This document shows, one piece after another, positions 45,380-53,855 of a stretch of 64,000 bases of DNA (positions are counted from its first letter, which is position 1; every line of letters begins with the position of its first letter). A program made the translations under genes and the position numbers. Source of the stretch: Ascidiaceihabitans sp034111945 (GTDB taxonomy: Bacteria; Pseudomonadota; Alphaproteobacteria; Rhodobacterales; Rhodobacteraceae). Below the pieces are notes generated by a model, which was not told the DNA's origin, did not search any database, and saw only the letters and a list, made by a program, of their open reading frames with translations. The stretch is taken from positions 1-64,000 of the forward strand of contig JBLHSG010000005.1 of the NCBI GenBank assembly GCA_047626725.1, in the 5' to 3' direction.

Positions 45380-48300
45380 ATGTCCGTTCAACTGCCCTCG
45401 TCCCAGACGTTCCTGACCTCTCTTGTGTCGCTTAGTCCCGAGCGCGCGCGCCATGTGCCGCCCGGTGCCGCGATCCAGCGGCTGAACTATAAAACCGGGC
45501 GCACATTGACCGGTGCCGCGATGGGGCGCGAACAGCTTTGGATCGAAGAACGCCTTGGTGTGGCGGGGCGCAGATTGACCGCTGGCATCGTTGACGGATT
45601 GGGCATTGCGCTGGCAGATCAGGGGGCTGAGCCGGGTGGTTTCACGCTAGGCAAAGGGCGCGGCATCACTACCACGGGGCAGGATGTGTCGATCCTGAAA
45701 CCTGCCCGCCTTTTGGCCAGCGATCTGCGTGAACTGGGCGTCACCGAAACGTCCCTGAGCCCGCCGACCGGTCTGGTTGTTGTGGTTCTAACCGCCGTCG
45801 CCGTTGAAATGGAACGTCTGCCCGACAGTGCGGCCAGCCGTCTGCACGCCTTTGAAGATCCCTGTCCGCCAGACCGCGATGCCCTGCCGTATCTGGATTT
45901 CGTGATCCGTGATGCCGCCCAGTTGGCGTTTGTGCCGCTTGATGACACTTTGGCCGCTGGCACTGCGGCGCGCGCTCCCAACCGTGTCGCCCACGCCCTG
46001 CGCCAGATTGAAATCGACACGCCAGCCGCAGCCACATGGCGCGATGGCACGGTGCCGTTGTGTGTGATGTTTATCCGCCCCGACGGTGCAATTGAATGGG
46101 CGCACCGCGCGGCCGTCGCACATCAAGGCGGGCTGTTGCCACACAGCGGGCGCAACCGGTTTACGCTGATGCGCCAATCGCAACTCGAAGGGCTGGTTGA
46201 GGAAACGGCCGTGGCCACCCGCGAGGCCGCGTGGGATGGAAGCGACCTTGCCGGATTTGTGCAACATCTGCCGCCTGCGGGTATTTTGCCGCGCAAATGC
46301 TGGGATGTTTCGGGATGTTTTCCCGACAGTTGGGCCATCGCGCAAGCGCCTATCCCGCTCAGCCAACTCGACGCCGCATTGGACGCCGCAAGCCACATGG
46401 CCCCCTTTGATTTGGACATGGACGCTGACCGGCTCAAGCTGCTGATCCCCGTGCCTGACCACCTGTATTCAGCCGACCTGTTAGAACCGTTGACGCTGCC
46501 TGATTTCGCGCCTGTTCTGGACAGTTTGCGTACTGATGTTGGCACCGGCCTCGCCCTGCGCAACGCCTACCGCAGCCAAGCATTGTCAGTGCAAGGCGCG
46601 CTGAATTTTGCACAGGTCAGCCGGTTTACCGACGCCGAAGAAGACCCTGTGCCCGGTGAAAACGGATTTCCCGCCGATGCCCCCGCGCCCGTGCGCCACG
46701 ATACCGAAGCGCGCCAAATCCTTGGTCGTGTGCACGGCAGGCTCAGCGCGGTTTTGTTTCTTGATGCCCAGCGCAGTTTGCTGGACCCTGCGCGTTTTGA
46801 CGACCCGCTGTTGCCCGACACGGACACCTTTGGCGTGCAGCCATTTTTAAACACGATGCGCAAGGCGATTGATGCCGCAAACGACACCGTCGATTTTTCG
46901 TTCAACCGCGTACAGGCCGAAATTTACCGCCTGCGCCAGATCATGCTCAACAACGAAGAAGCCACCAAACTCGCGACGTTTCCCGCCCTTGCCGGTCTTG
47001 CAAAAGGATCCAACGCCTTTGCGCTGTCCGAGGGGCTGAAACAGCATTTTGTCGCCAAATCAGTCACCACAGAAGCCTCCCCAAATGTCGGCACGCCCAC
47101 CCCCAGCAACACCGCGACCAACGATTTGCAGATCCTTGCCTTTGCCCACGCCAACGCGCTTGGCCAGCCAGCGTTTGATGGTTTGGCGATCACCCCACAG
47201 TTCAACGCGGCGACATTTGGTGTCACTGCAGATTTCGGACGCAGCCTGCCTGCGTCAACGGGTGCGACCTTTGATTTTCGCAGCGCAACCACGCTGACCG
47301 GGTTTGGTGACAGCGCGCCCAGCCGGTCCTTTGGCGCGAATTTCATCGAAATTGCAGCTGTTTCCGGCACCGACACCACGTTGGTCAAGGACCTCGTCAA
47401 CAACACGCGCGCGGATTTGGTGGATGATGCGATCCTTAGCGACGCGATCTCAAAACGCACCGGAATTTTGCAGGCGTCCCCCCTGCCCGGCGACATTCGC
47501 GACGTGCGATCTGCAACCGTGGCGGACCGGCTCAAGGCGTCGGCGTCGGTGGATGCAAAGGCCTCAGCCGTGCGGATCAAGGCGGACGTTTTGCGCGCCA
47601 TGCAAGCCCTCGATATCTCGCTTGAGGGGCTCAAGGCGCCACTTACGTCGTCGCGCAATCGTGTCCTGCTGCCAAAGGCCGAAATTGACGCCGTGCGCGA
47701 CGCCGTTGTCAGCGACGCCGCCCTCCCTGACGCAGAACGCATCGCGCTGCTGAAACAAATCCAAGGCGCGCGACGCCCCGTCGCCGGAACCGGAGGCGAC
47801 TGGGAATTAATGACGATCCTAGAGGCCCGCGCGTCTACCGATGCGACCGCAGGCGTCACGCCATTGTCGCGTTTGGGCACCGCATTGCTAAGCCGCAAGG
47901 CCGCGATCAATCTGGCCGTTCTGCCTGATCTGGCCCTTTCAAAACAGCTAGATCCTGATCCAGGCAGCGGCGGGGCCGAAGATGACCGCACCGACGACGA
48001 AAGCGCCTATCTGGGGTCCTCCATCGCCACGTTAGAAGGCGCTATTGCGTTTTTACGTCTGATCGAAGGACGCGTGCTGGCGATTTCAAACGTCCTTGAT
48101 GACGTCGCAGGCCAGTCCAAATTGTTGTACGCGATCCAAAAACGGTGGTCTGCAACCTTGGCCCAAACGGAGCAGGACCTGGACGAATCCCGCCATGATC
48201 TGCGCGTTGCCCAAAGCCTGATTGCCGAGGAAACAGACCGACTGGAAACACGACAGGCCGAAAAGGAAAAGATCCTCGCGCAGGCCGTGACATTGGTGGC

Positions 48301-49381
48301 CTTCACCCGTCCGCGCGCGTTGACGCCGCACAGCGCAGGCACGCGATTGGGCCTGCCCCTGCCCGGCGCATTGGCCGACCCACTGCCCGCCGCCCTGCGC
48401 AAAGATCTGACGCTGCCTGTCGAATTGGCAGACATGATGGGCGCGCTGCGCGAGATGCCGATTGGTTGGTTCACCGCTAATCCCGAAATCGCGCGACACT
48501 TTAAACAGCCTGCCTACCTTGATCATTTGCTGGGCGCCGTGCGGACCCGTGCGCAAGGCGCGGCAGTCAAATGGGCAGCTCCGATACAGGCCCGACAGAT
48601 CGGCACCACCGTGGCGCAAGCCCAGATCATGCAGGTCGCACAGGCCTATTCGTCGCTGACCTATTCGGTGATCCAAAGCCGCCAAACCTTTGACGCGCCT
48701 GCCTTGATTGCCCGTCCATGGCGCGAGAAAAAAGAAGTCGCGCTGACGCTGTTGTCGCTGAACGATTTGATCGCTGCGGGTCGTGCGCCACAGGTCATCA
48801 AACGCGCCAACGCAGAGCTGGAACAGATCGAACGCGTGCTGGCCGCATTTTGGCAATACGCCCGCAAAATCCCCGCGCCCATTCGCCTGCTTTGGGCACA
48901 ATCGCTGTCCGAATTCGACACGGTCACATCGCTTGCGAGCCTCGCGCGCCTACCTGGTTGGGAAAATTTGAATTTCACCCTGCGCGCGCAACTTGACCGG
49001 CTAAACACTTGGCTTTTTGCGCGAATGGAAGCAACGCCGGTGCAGGCCCGCGCACTGATGACCGACGTGGTGCGTGTGGCCCTTTTGCTGGCGTCCCATG
49101 CACCCGTGGCCGACATCATTTCAGCCACCTTGGAAGAAGAAAAAACAGTGCGCCCTGGTCATTTTATCAACATCCGGATCAAGCGCGGCGCGCCAAGCAT
49201 TGGCGCACAGGTGACGTTTCTGGACGCGGGTTTGGTGATGGCGCGCGGCACGGTTCAGGACCTGTCGGGCAGCCGCGCGCAGGTCGAAATCCGCCACACA
49301 ACCGCCCCCCTTGTGCACCTAACACGCACCCAGAATGTTACCGTGTATCAGGCGAGTTCACTGGCCTTGCAGGCGCTGTGA
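45380..49381 (+). CDS. eCIS accessory protein C with shared N-terminal module (1333 residues)
   Basis: The shared module is at about residues 35-113 (GREQLWIEERLGVAGRRLTA, GIVDGLGIAL, LGKGRGITTTGQDVSIL). The second block seen in protein B recurs at about 285-385 (FVQHLPPAGILP, then CFPDSWAIAQAPIPLSQLDA and LLIPVPDHLYS). A coiled coil (about 930-975, with LDESRHDLRVAQSLIAEETD) and a C-terminal beta domain (VTFLDAGLVMARGTVQDLSG) follow. It is the longest of three nested relatives. Its stop overlaps the tape-measure gene start. Its role is unknown; size and coiled coil suggest a scaffold or fibre. Confidence 0.7.
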   Translation: MSVQLPSSQTFLTSLVSLSPERARHVPPGAAIQRLNYKTGRTLTGAAMGREQLWIEERLGVAGRRLTAGIVDGLGIALADQGAEPGGFTLGKGRGITTTGQDVSILKPARLLASDLRELGVTETSLSPPTGLVVVVLTAVAVEMERLPDSAASRLHAFEDPCPPDRDALPYLDFVIRDAAQLAFVPLDDTLAAGTAARAPNRVAHALRQIEIDTPAAATWRDGTVPLCVMFIRPDGAIEWAHRAAVAHQGGLLPHSGRNRFTLMRQSQLEGLVEETAVATREAAWDGSDLAGFVQHLPPAGILPRKCWDVSGCFPDSWAIAQAPIPLSQLDAALDAASHMAPFDLDMDADRLKLLIPVPDHLYSADLLEPLTLPDFAPVLDSLRTDVGTGLALRNAYRSQALSVQGALNFAQVSRFTDAEEDPVPGENGFPADAPAPVRHDTEARQILGRVHGRLSAVLFLDAQRSLLDPARFDDPLLPDTDTFGVQPFLNTMRKAIDAANDTVDFSFNRVQAEIYRLRQIMLNNEEATKLATFPALAGLAKGSNAFALSEGLKQHFVAKSVTTEASPNVGTPTPSNTATNDLQILAFAHANALGQPAFDGLAITPQFNAATFGVTADFGRSLPASTGATFDFRSATTLTGFGDSAPSRSFGANFIEIAAVSGTDTTLVKDLVNNTRADLVDDAILSDAISKRTGILQASPLPGDIRDVRSATVADRLKASASVDAKASAVRIKADVLRAMQALDISLEGLKAPLTSSRNRVLLPKAEIDAVRDAVVSDAALPDAERIALLKQIQGARRPVAGTGGDWELMTILEARASTDATAGVTPLSRLGTALLSRKAAINLAVLPDLALSKQLDPDPGSGGAEDDRTDDESAYLGSSIATLEGAIAFLRLIEGRVLAISNVLDDVAGQSKLLYAIQKRWSATLAQTEQDLDESRHDLRVAQSLIAEETDRLETRQAEKEKILAQAVTLVAFTRPRALTPHSAGTRLGLPLPGALADPLPAALRKDLTLPVELADMMGALREMPIGWFTANPEIARHFKQPAYLDHLLGAVRTRAQGAAVKWAAPIQARQIGTTVAQAQIMQVAQAYSSLTYSVIQSRQTFDAPALIARPWREKKEVALTLLSLNDLIAAGRAPQVIKRANAELEQIERVLAAFWQYARKIPAPIRLLWAQSLSEFDTVTSLASLARLPGWENLNFTLRAQLDRLNTWLFARMEATPVQARALMTDVVRVALLLASHAPVADIISATLEEEKTVRPGHFINIRIKRGAPSIGAQVTFLDAGLVMARGTVQDLSGSRAQVEIRHTTAPLVHLTRTQNVTVYQASSLALQAL

Positions 49382-51090
49382 TGACGGTGTCTGGGCGTCA
49401 TATCCATGTCGCAAAAGTATCCTTGCGCGCGCCGCTCCCTGCTGTTGCGCAACGTTTTCGCCACGATTTCGAAAACGCCCTGCGCACCGCAGTATGGCCC
49501 GGTCAACAAACCGGAACGCTGTTATTGGTGCGCCGTTTAAAGTTAGGACGCCTGCGCGCAGGTCTGTCGCGGCAGGCCCTTTCGGCACATTTAACGCAGT
49601 GTCTGGCAGAAACCCCGATCGCGGTCCTGCGTTGGGATGCGGCCCCGCCACCGCCGGACGCAGAAGTCGTGCTGATCCCCGACATCGTGACCGCCGCCGC
49701 CTTTGCCTTGCAAGCCGCACTTGATGGTGACCCGCCCCATTGGGCCGTGGCACGCGTCTTTGCCCAGACGACCCAAACCGCCGATGCATCTGCGCAGACC
49801 GCCGTAATATTGCGCGCGCTGATCGATACGGGCGGTGCAGTTTTACCAGGGCGGATCGCGCAGCTAAAAGGGGGTCTGGCGTTGCTTGTTCGCGCGATCG
49901 AAACCCTGCTGCCAGAACACCTCGCGCAGCTCGTCACGTTATCAAAAGTGCAAACCGCGCAGCCGCCAGTAGCACCGCAAGTGTCACGCGCGTCGACGCC
50001 AGACATGGTTTCACCGCGCAAACGAGAAAACCCGACAGCGGTTAAGATTTCCGCCCAGTTCAAAGGCACCGCCGTTCCGCTGCACGCCGCTGCCTACGCG
50101 GTGATCGCGCGCTGGTCTGCAGACGATCCGCGCACCGCCGCCGTGCTTGGCTGGATCGCCCTCGCGACTGAAGGTCCAACTGGTCCACCGCGCGTCATGC
50201 AACGACTGACCCGGCTTGTCGCGCAGCAAAATAATAGCACAACATACGACCCTCAGACGTCACGCATCGACACTCTGATCAAGTCTGCGGTGCACTCTAA
50301 TTCCAAACGCGATATCACGCCTGCCCCTGCTCTACTCAGATCCAGAACGCCTGTGCAAAACACCGATGCAACGCCCCCTGTTCCCGACGCGCCTGACACC
50401 GCTGACACGCCGCTGCCTGACGGCAATATCCACGCACACGCCGGCCTGTGGTTGTTGATCCCTGTGCTGCGCTTGATTGCTTGTGATCACGCCGAAGAGG
50501 CCCTTGGTCTGCCAATAACTCGCGCAGTTCTGGGGCGGTTTGCCGCGCGTTTGGGCCTTGCACACGACGACCCTGTTTATAAGGTCCTTGACCCCGATCT
50601 GGCCTGCGACACGACGATCACCGCGCGCGCACCTGACTGGGCACCACACCCTACAGTCCTGCATCACATCGCCGGTCAGCGCGGGTTGTTTGGCCACGAA
50701 ACTGGCGACGGGACGGCGTTGTCCTTGCGCCGCACATCCCCTGCATTTGCCCGTCTGGCGACCCGCGATCTGCCGCCTGATTTGCCCCTGCGACCCACCG
50801 CCACCGATACGCTGCATGATCCGGTTACGGGCCTTACCTTGGCCGCGCAAAGGTTGATCAGCCAGTTGCTTGGCGGGCGCGGTTGGCGTTGGCTGGTGGC
50901 GCGGCGCGCGCCTGTTTCGATCACGCCAACCCATATCGATGTGGTGTTTGACGGGCATGATACCGATACCGATGTGCGGATTGCGGGCCTCGACCTGAAC
51001 CCTGGCTGGGTGCCGTCGCTGGGACGCGTCGTGCAGTTTCATTATGATTACAGCAGCATGCACCCCTACGCCGGTCCGCCCGATGAATGA
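49381..51090 (+). CDS. Contractile injection system tape-measure-like protein (Afp14-like)
   Basis: The protein has 569 residues from ATG 49381, overlapping the previous stop; the frame open further upstream is a shadow of that gene. HIHVAKVSLRAP near the start and the later GNIHAHAGLWLLIPVLRLI (about 348-366) match the eCIS tape-measure family pattern. In that family an AGLVLLxPFL-type segment precedes the repeated C-terminal domain. The later DPVYKVLDPDLACDTTITAR and WRWLVARRAPVSITPTHIDV fit too. It would set tube length during assembly. It directly precedes the AAA+ gene, the usual eCIS order. Confidence 0.8.
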   Translation: MTVSGRHIHVAKVSLRAPLPAVAQRFRHDFENALRTAVWPGQQTGTLLLVRRLKLGRLRAGLSRQALSAHLTQCLAETPIAVLRWDAAPPPPDAEVVLIPDIVTAAAFALQAALDGDPPHWAVARVFAQTTQTADASAQTAVILRALIDTGGAVLPGRIAQLKGGLALLVRAIETLLPEHLAQLVTLSKVQTAQPPVAPQVSRASTPDMVSPRKRENPTAVKISAQFKGTAVPLHAAAYAVIARWSADDPRTAAVLGWIALATEGPTGPPRVMQRLTRLVAQQNNSTTYDPQTSRIDTLIKSAVHSNSKRDITPAPALLRSRTPVQNTDATPPVPDAPDTADTPLPDGNIHAHAGLWLLIPVLRLIACDHAEEALGLPITRAVLGRFAARLGLAHDDPVYKVLDPDLACDTTITARAPDWAPHPTVLHHIAGQRGLFGHETGDGTALSLRRTSPAFARLATRDLPPDLPLRPTATDTLHDPVTGLTLAAQRLISQLLGGRGWRWLVARRAPVSITPTHIDVVFDGHDTDTDVRIAGLDLNPGWVPSLGRVVQFHYDYSSMHPYAGPPDE

Positions 51091-52891
51091 GCTGGCCCCA
51101 CCTAGCATTCCTTTGGTCGGCACGCCCGATCTGGTGCAGGCTGTCACGGCCGCGCTTGCCTCAATTGTGCCGGGTGCCGCGCCCGCTGTCAGCCTGCCGC
51201 CTGATGTGATGCTTCAGGCCGGGATGGGCGCAAATGGTGGGCCACGCACTGCCTATCAACAGCTGCCCGATTGCTGCCACGCGCTGGGTTTGTCGCAACC
51301 GGTGATGATCGCCGCCGCCCTGTGCATCGCGCTAGAAACTGACCCGCAGGTCGCCACGTGGTTACGCCTGCTTCAGGGCGACAGTTTTGGTGCGTGGCCA
51401 GCAGTCGCCACATTGGCGCAGCTTTTACCGCCCCTTGGCGTGTTGTGCCGGACCCCGCTCCCCGACTTAAGTGCCGGTTTTGATCTGGGTTTACTGACGC
51501 GCATCGGCGAACGCGCACCGGGGCCCGAAGACCGGTTTTGCCTACCGCCACCGGTCTTGTGCGCGCTTGACCTGCCGTGCGTGGACAGTGGCGTGACACG
51601 ATTGCCCGCGCACAGCGCACCACCCGACTGGACAATGTTGGCAGGCGACATTGTCGACCGATTGGCACCGCAAACTTGCATTGTATTGCGGGGCGGTGAC
51701 CGCCCGGATCGCATGGCTTTTGCCGCGACAATCGCATCCGTGTGCGGGCGCGCAGCCATGGATATCAGCGCGGCGGGCAGCGGTTCGGGCATTGCCGCGC
51801 GGTTGGGAAATTGGCTACCGATCTGTTCAGTGCACACCACGTTGGGCACCCGCAGCACCCTGCCAACCTTGCGCGGATACTCCGGTTTGCGCATCGCGGT
51901 GCTGAACAGCGACGGCGGCCTAATCCCCGATCCCGACTGGCAAATGATTGACGTGGCCCTACCCGCCCCGACGTCCACCGAAAACAATCCGTTGTGGCGG
52001 ATGGGACTGACCCGCACCGCCGCCGTCGCCGCGCGCATGCACGCACAGCCCCCCCAAATTACCCCTCGACAGCGCCAGCGCAGCGCCTTGGGTGACGAAT
52101 TCCGCGCCGACATGGAACCCCACGCACAGCTGGTTCCCGAATGGACCCCGCCCGAGGATTTCATCGCGGACACCACCACCCTGAGCGACCTTGATGTGCT
52201 GACGTCGCGATGCCGGTTTCTGCTGGCCGGTCACAGCGCATCGGTCAAAGGGGTCAAGGCGCTGCTGTCGGGGCCGTCGGGCACCGGCAAGACCCTCGCC
52301 GCCTCGTATCTGTCCACGCGTTTGGGTCTGCCGCTGTTCAAGCTTGACCTGTCGGCCGTCGTTTCAAAATACATCGGCGAGACGGAGGAGAACCTGTCCT
52401 CCCTTTTGGATCACGCCGAAAGCGGGCATTTGGTGTTGCTGATGGACGAGGCCGACAGCCTGTTTGCCGGGCGCACCGACGTCACCGACAGCTCTGCGCG
52501 GTTCGCCAACAACCAGACAAATTTCTTGCTGACCCGGTTCGAGAGTTTCGGCGGTATTGCTTTGCTGACCTCAAATAGCCCCGAACGGTTCGACACGGCC
52601 TTTGCGCGGCGTTTGGATCAAGTGATCGCGATTGATCCCCCCGCAGCGCCGCAACGGCGCGATATTTTGCGGCGCAATCTGGGGCCTGAACACGCCCTGA
52701 CGTCAGGTGATATCAACCGCATCGCGGGTCAAATTGATCTGACCGGCGGGCACATCCGCAACATTGTGCACACCGCGCGGGTGCTTGCCAATGATGCGAA
52801 TACGCCCCTTGGCCTTGCCCATATTCAGGTGGGGATCGCGCAGGAATATCTCAAGCTGGGGCGTCAGGCCCCAAGCGATTTTGCACCATGA
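51083..52891 (+). CDS. eCIS AAA+ ATPase (Afp15-like)
   Basis: The protein has 602 residues from ATG 51083, overlapping the previous stop. The C-terminal AAA+ module has Walker A GPSGTGKT at 397-404, Walker B LVLLMDEADS with D455 and E456, sensor 1 ALLTSNSPERFD, and an arginine-rich FARRLDQVIAID. The N-terminal half is a helical eCIS-specific domain. All eCIS loci carry such an ATPase, thought to act in assembly of the particle or loading of cargo rather than in sheath recycling like ClpV. Its presence argues against R-type pyocins, which lack it. Confidence 0.92.
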   Translation: MNELAPPSIPLVGTPDLVQAVTAALASIVPGAAPAVSLPPDVMLQAGMGANGGPRTAYQQLPDCCHALGLSQPVMIAAALCIALETDPQVATWLRLLQGDSFGAWPAVATLAQLLPPLGVLCRTPLPDLSAGFDLGLLTRIGERAPGPEDRFCLPPPVLCALDLPCVDSGVTRLPAHSAPPDWTMLAGDIVDRLAPQTCIVLRGGDRPDRMAFAATIASVCGRAAMDISAAGSGSGIAARLGNWLPICSVHTTLGTRSTLPTLRGYSGLRIAVLNSDGGLIPDPDWQMIDVALPAPTSTENNPLWRMGLTRTAAVAARMHAQPPQITPRQRQRSALGDEFRADMEPHAQLVPEWTPPEDFIADTTTLSDLDVLTSRCRFLLAGHSASVKGVKALLSGPSGTGKTLAASYLSTRLGLPLFKLDLSAVVSKYIGETEENLSSLLDHAESGHLVLLMDEADSLFAGRTDVTDSSARFANNQTNFLLTRFESFGGIALLTSNSPERFDTAFARRLDQVIAIDPPAAPQRRDILRRNLGPEHALTSGDINRIAGQIDLTGGHIRNIVHTARVLANDANTPLGLAHIQVGIAQEYLKLGRQAPSDFAP

Positions 52892-53847
52892 AACGGGACC
52901 CTCACAGTTTGCCGCAATCGCTGGTTCTGACGATGGATCATGATTTTGATGCGGTCCGCGCAGCCCTATTGGCCTGCGGGTTTTCTGAAACAACCGCGGG
53001 TCTGCGCCGCGCTGGTCGCACGCCACGCAAGGCGGCGTTTGCGATGGCAAATGGGCTACCGACGGCGCTGTATACGCATGCGGCACCTGCAGCGTTGGGC
53101 ATGTTGCATCTGGCGACAACACCGCCATCATTGCGCGCCAAAATCGCGGACAGCGTGCCGTGGGTGACGCCGTCACGCCTGCCCGCACTACTGAACAGCG
53201 GCGATCCGCAGCAGCAAATGTTTGCGCTTTGGGCGGCCCACGCTGATGAACGGGTCGAGATGCTGCACGACATTCGCACGCTTGCTGCACAGGCCAGCGG
53301 CCAGATCAAAACCGAGGCGGACCGCATCGCGCGCGCCTTGGGGGCGATGGCGCAAGCGCACCTTGAAACCCTTGTCGGCACCCAACTGATTGTTCAGTCG
53401 GCCCTGCCGTTGATAGCGGAATTTCAGGACCGCGCATTTCTGCAACATCATCTGCCCAAACCCGAGGATTGCGCCCACCTGTTTGTGCCCGCTATCGCCG
53501 ATCAGGTCGCGGACGCGCTGGCCGATCAAATCTGGCCCACGCGCGGCATTCCCGCGCCACCTGCGGGGATCGAGGACGTCTTTGCCGGGCCTGCGGGATT
53601 GCTGCGATGGCCAAATATGATCAGCGACCAGTTCCCGCGCGGCTATCGCACGATTGCGGGTTGGATGCAGCCCGGGCGCATCTGGATGGGGTGGCGCGGG
53701 CATCTGCCTTCGGGTGGAACTGTGCGTTTTGACGGGCTGGTGTTTGCCAATGACCGCTGGATTTTCTTTCCCAAACCCTACCGCGTGTTGATGCCTTTGC
53801 TGCCCGATTTCGCCCCCACAACGCCGCCCACGCGGCATGCGGAATAG
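52888..53847 (+). CDS. Unrecognised 319-residue protein coupled to the AAA+ gene
   Basis: The start overlaps the ATPase stop (ATGA), and the giant gene begins nine bases behind the stop. The N-terminal 100 residues are basic and helical (VRAALLACGFSETTAGLRRA). A long helix (about 110-170, with GQIKTEADRIARALGAMAQA) follows, then a C-terminal domain with YRTIAGWMQPGRIWMGWRGH and VRFDGLVFANDRWIFFPKPY. No signal peptide or membrane segment is seen. I do not recognise a family. Its place immediately before the giant gene suggests a dedicated chaperone, adaptor or immunity partner, which is inference. Confidence 0.65.
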   Translation: MKRDPHSLPQSLVLTMDHDFDAVRAALLACGFSETTAGLRRAGRTPRKAAFAMANGLPTALYTHAAPAALGMLHLATTPPSLRAKIADSVPWVTPSRLPALLNSGDPQQQMFALWAAHADERVEMLHDIRTLAAQASGQIKTEADRIARALGAMAQAHLETLVGTQLIVQSALPLIAEFQDRAFLQHHLPKPEDCAHLFVPAIADQVADALADQIWPTRGIPAPPAGIEDVFAGPAGLLRWPNMISDQFPRGYRTIAGWMQPGRIWMGWRGHLPSGGTVRFDGLVFANDRWIFFPKPYRVLMPLLPDFAPTTPPTRHAE

Positions 53848-53855
53848 GGGGTGAT

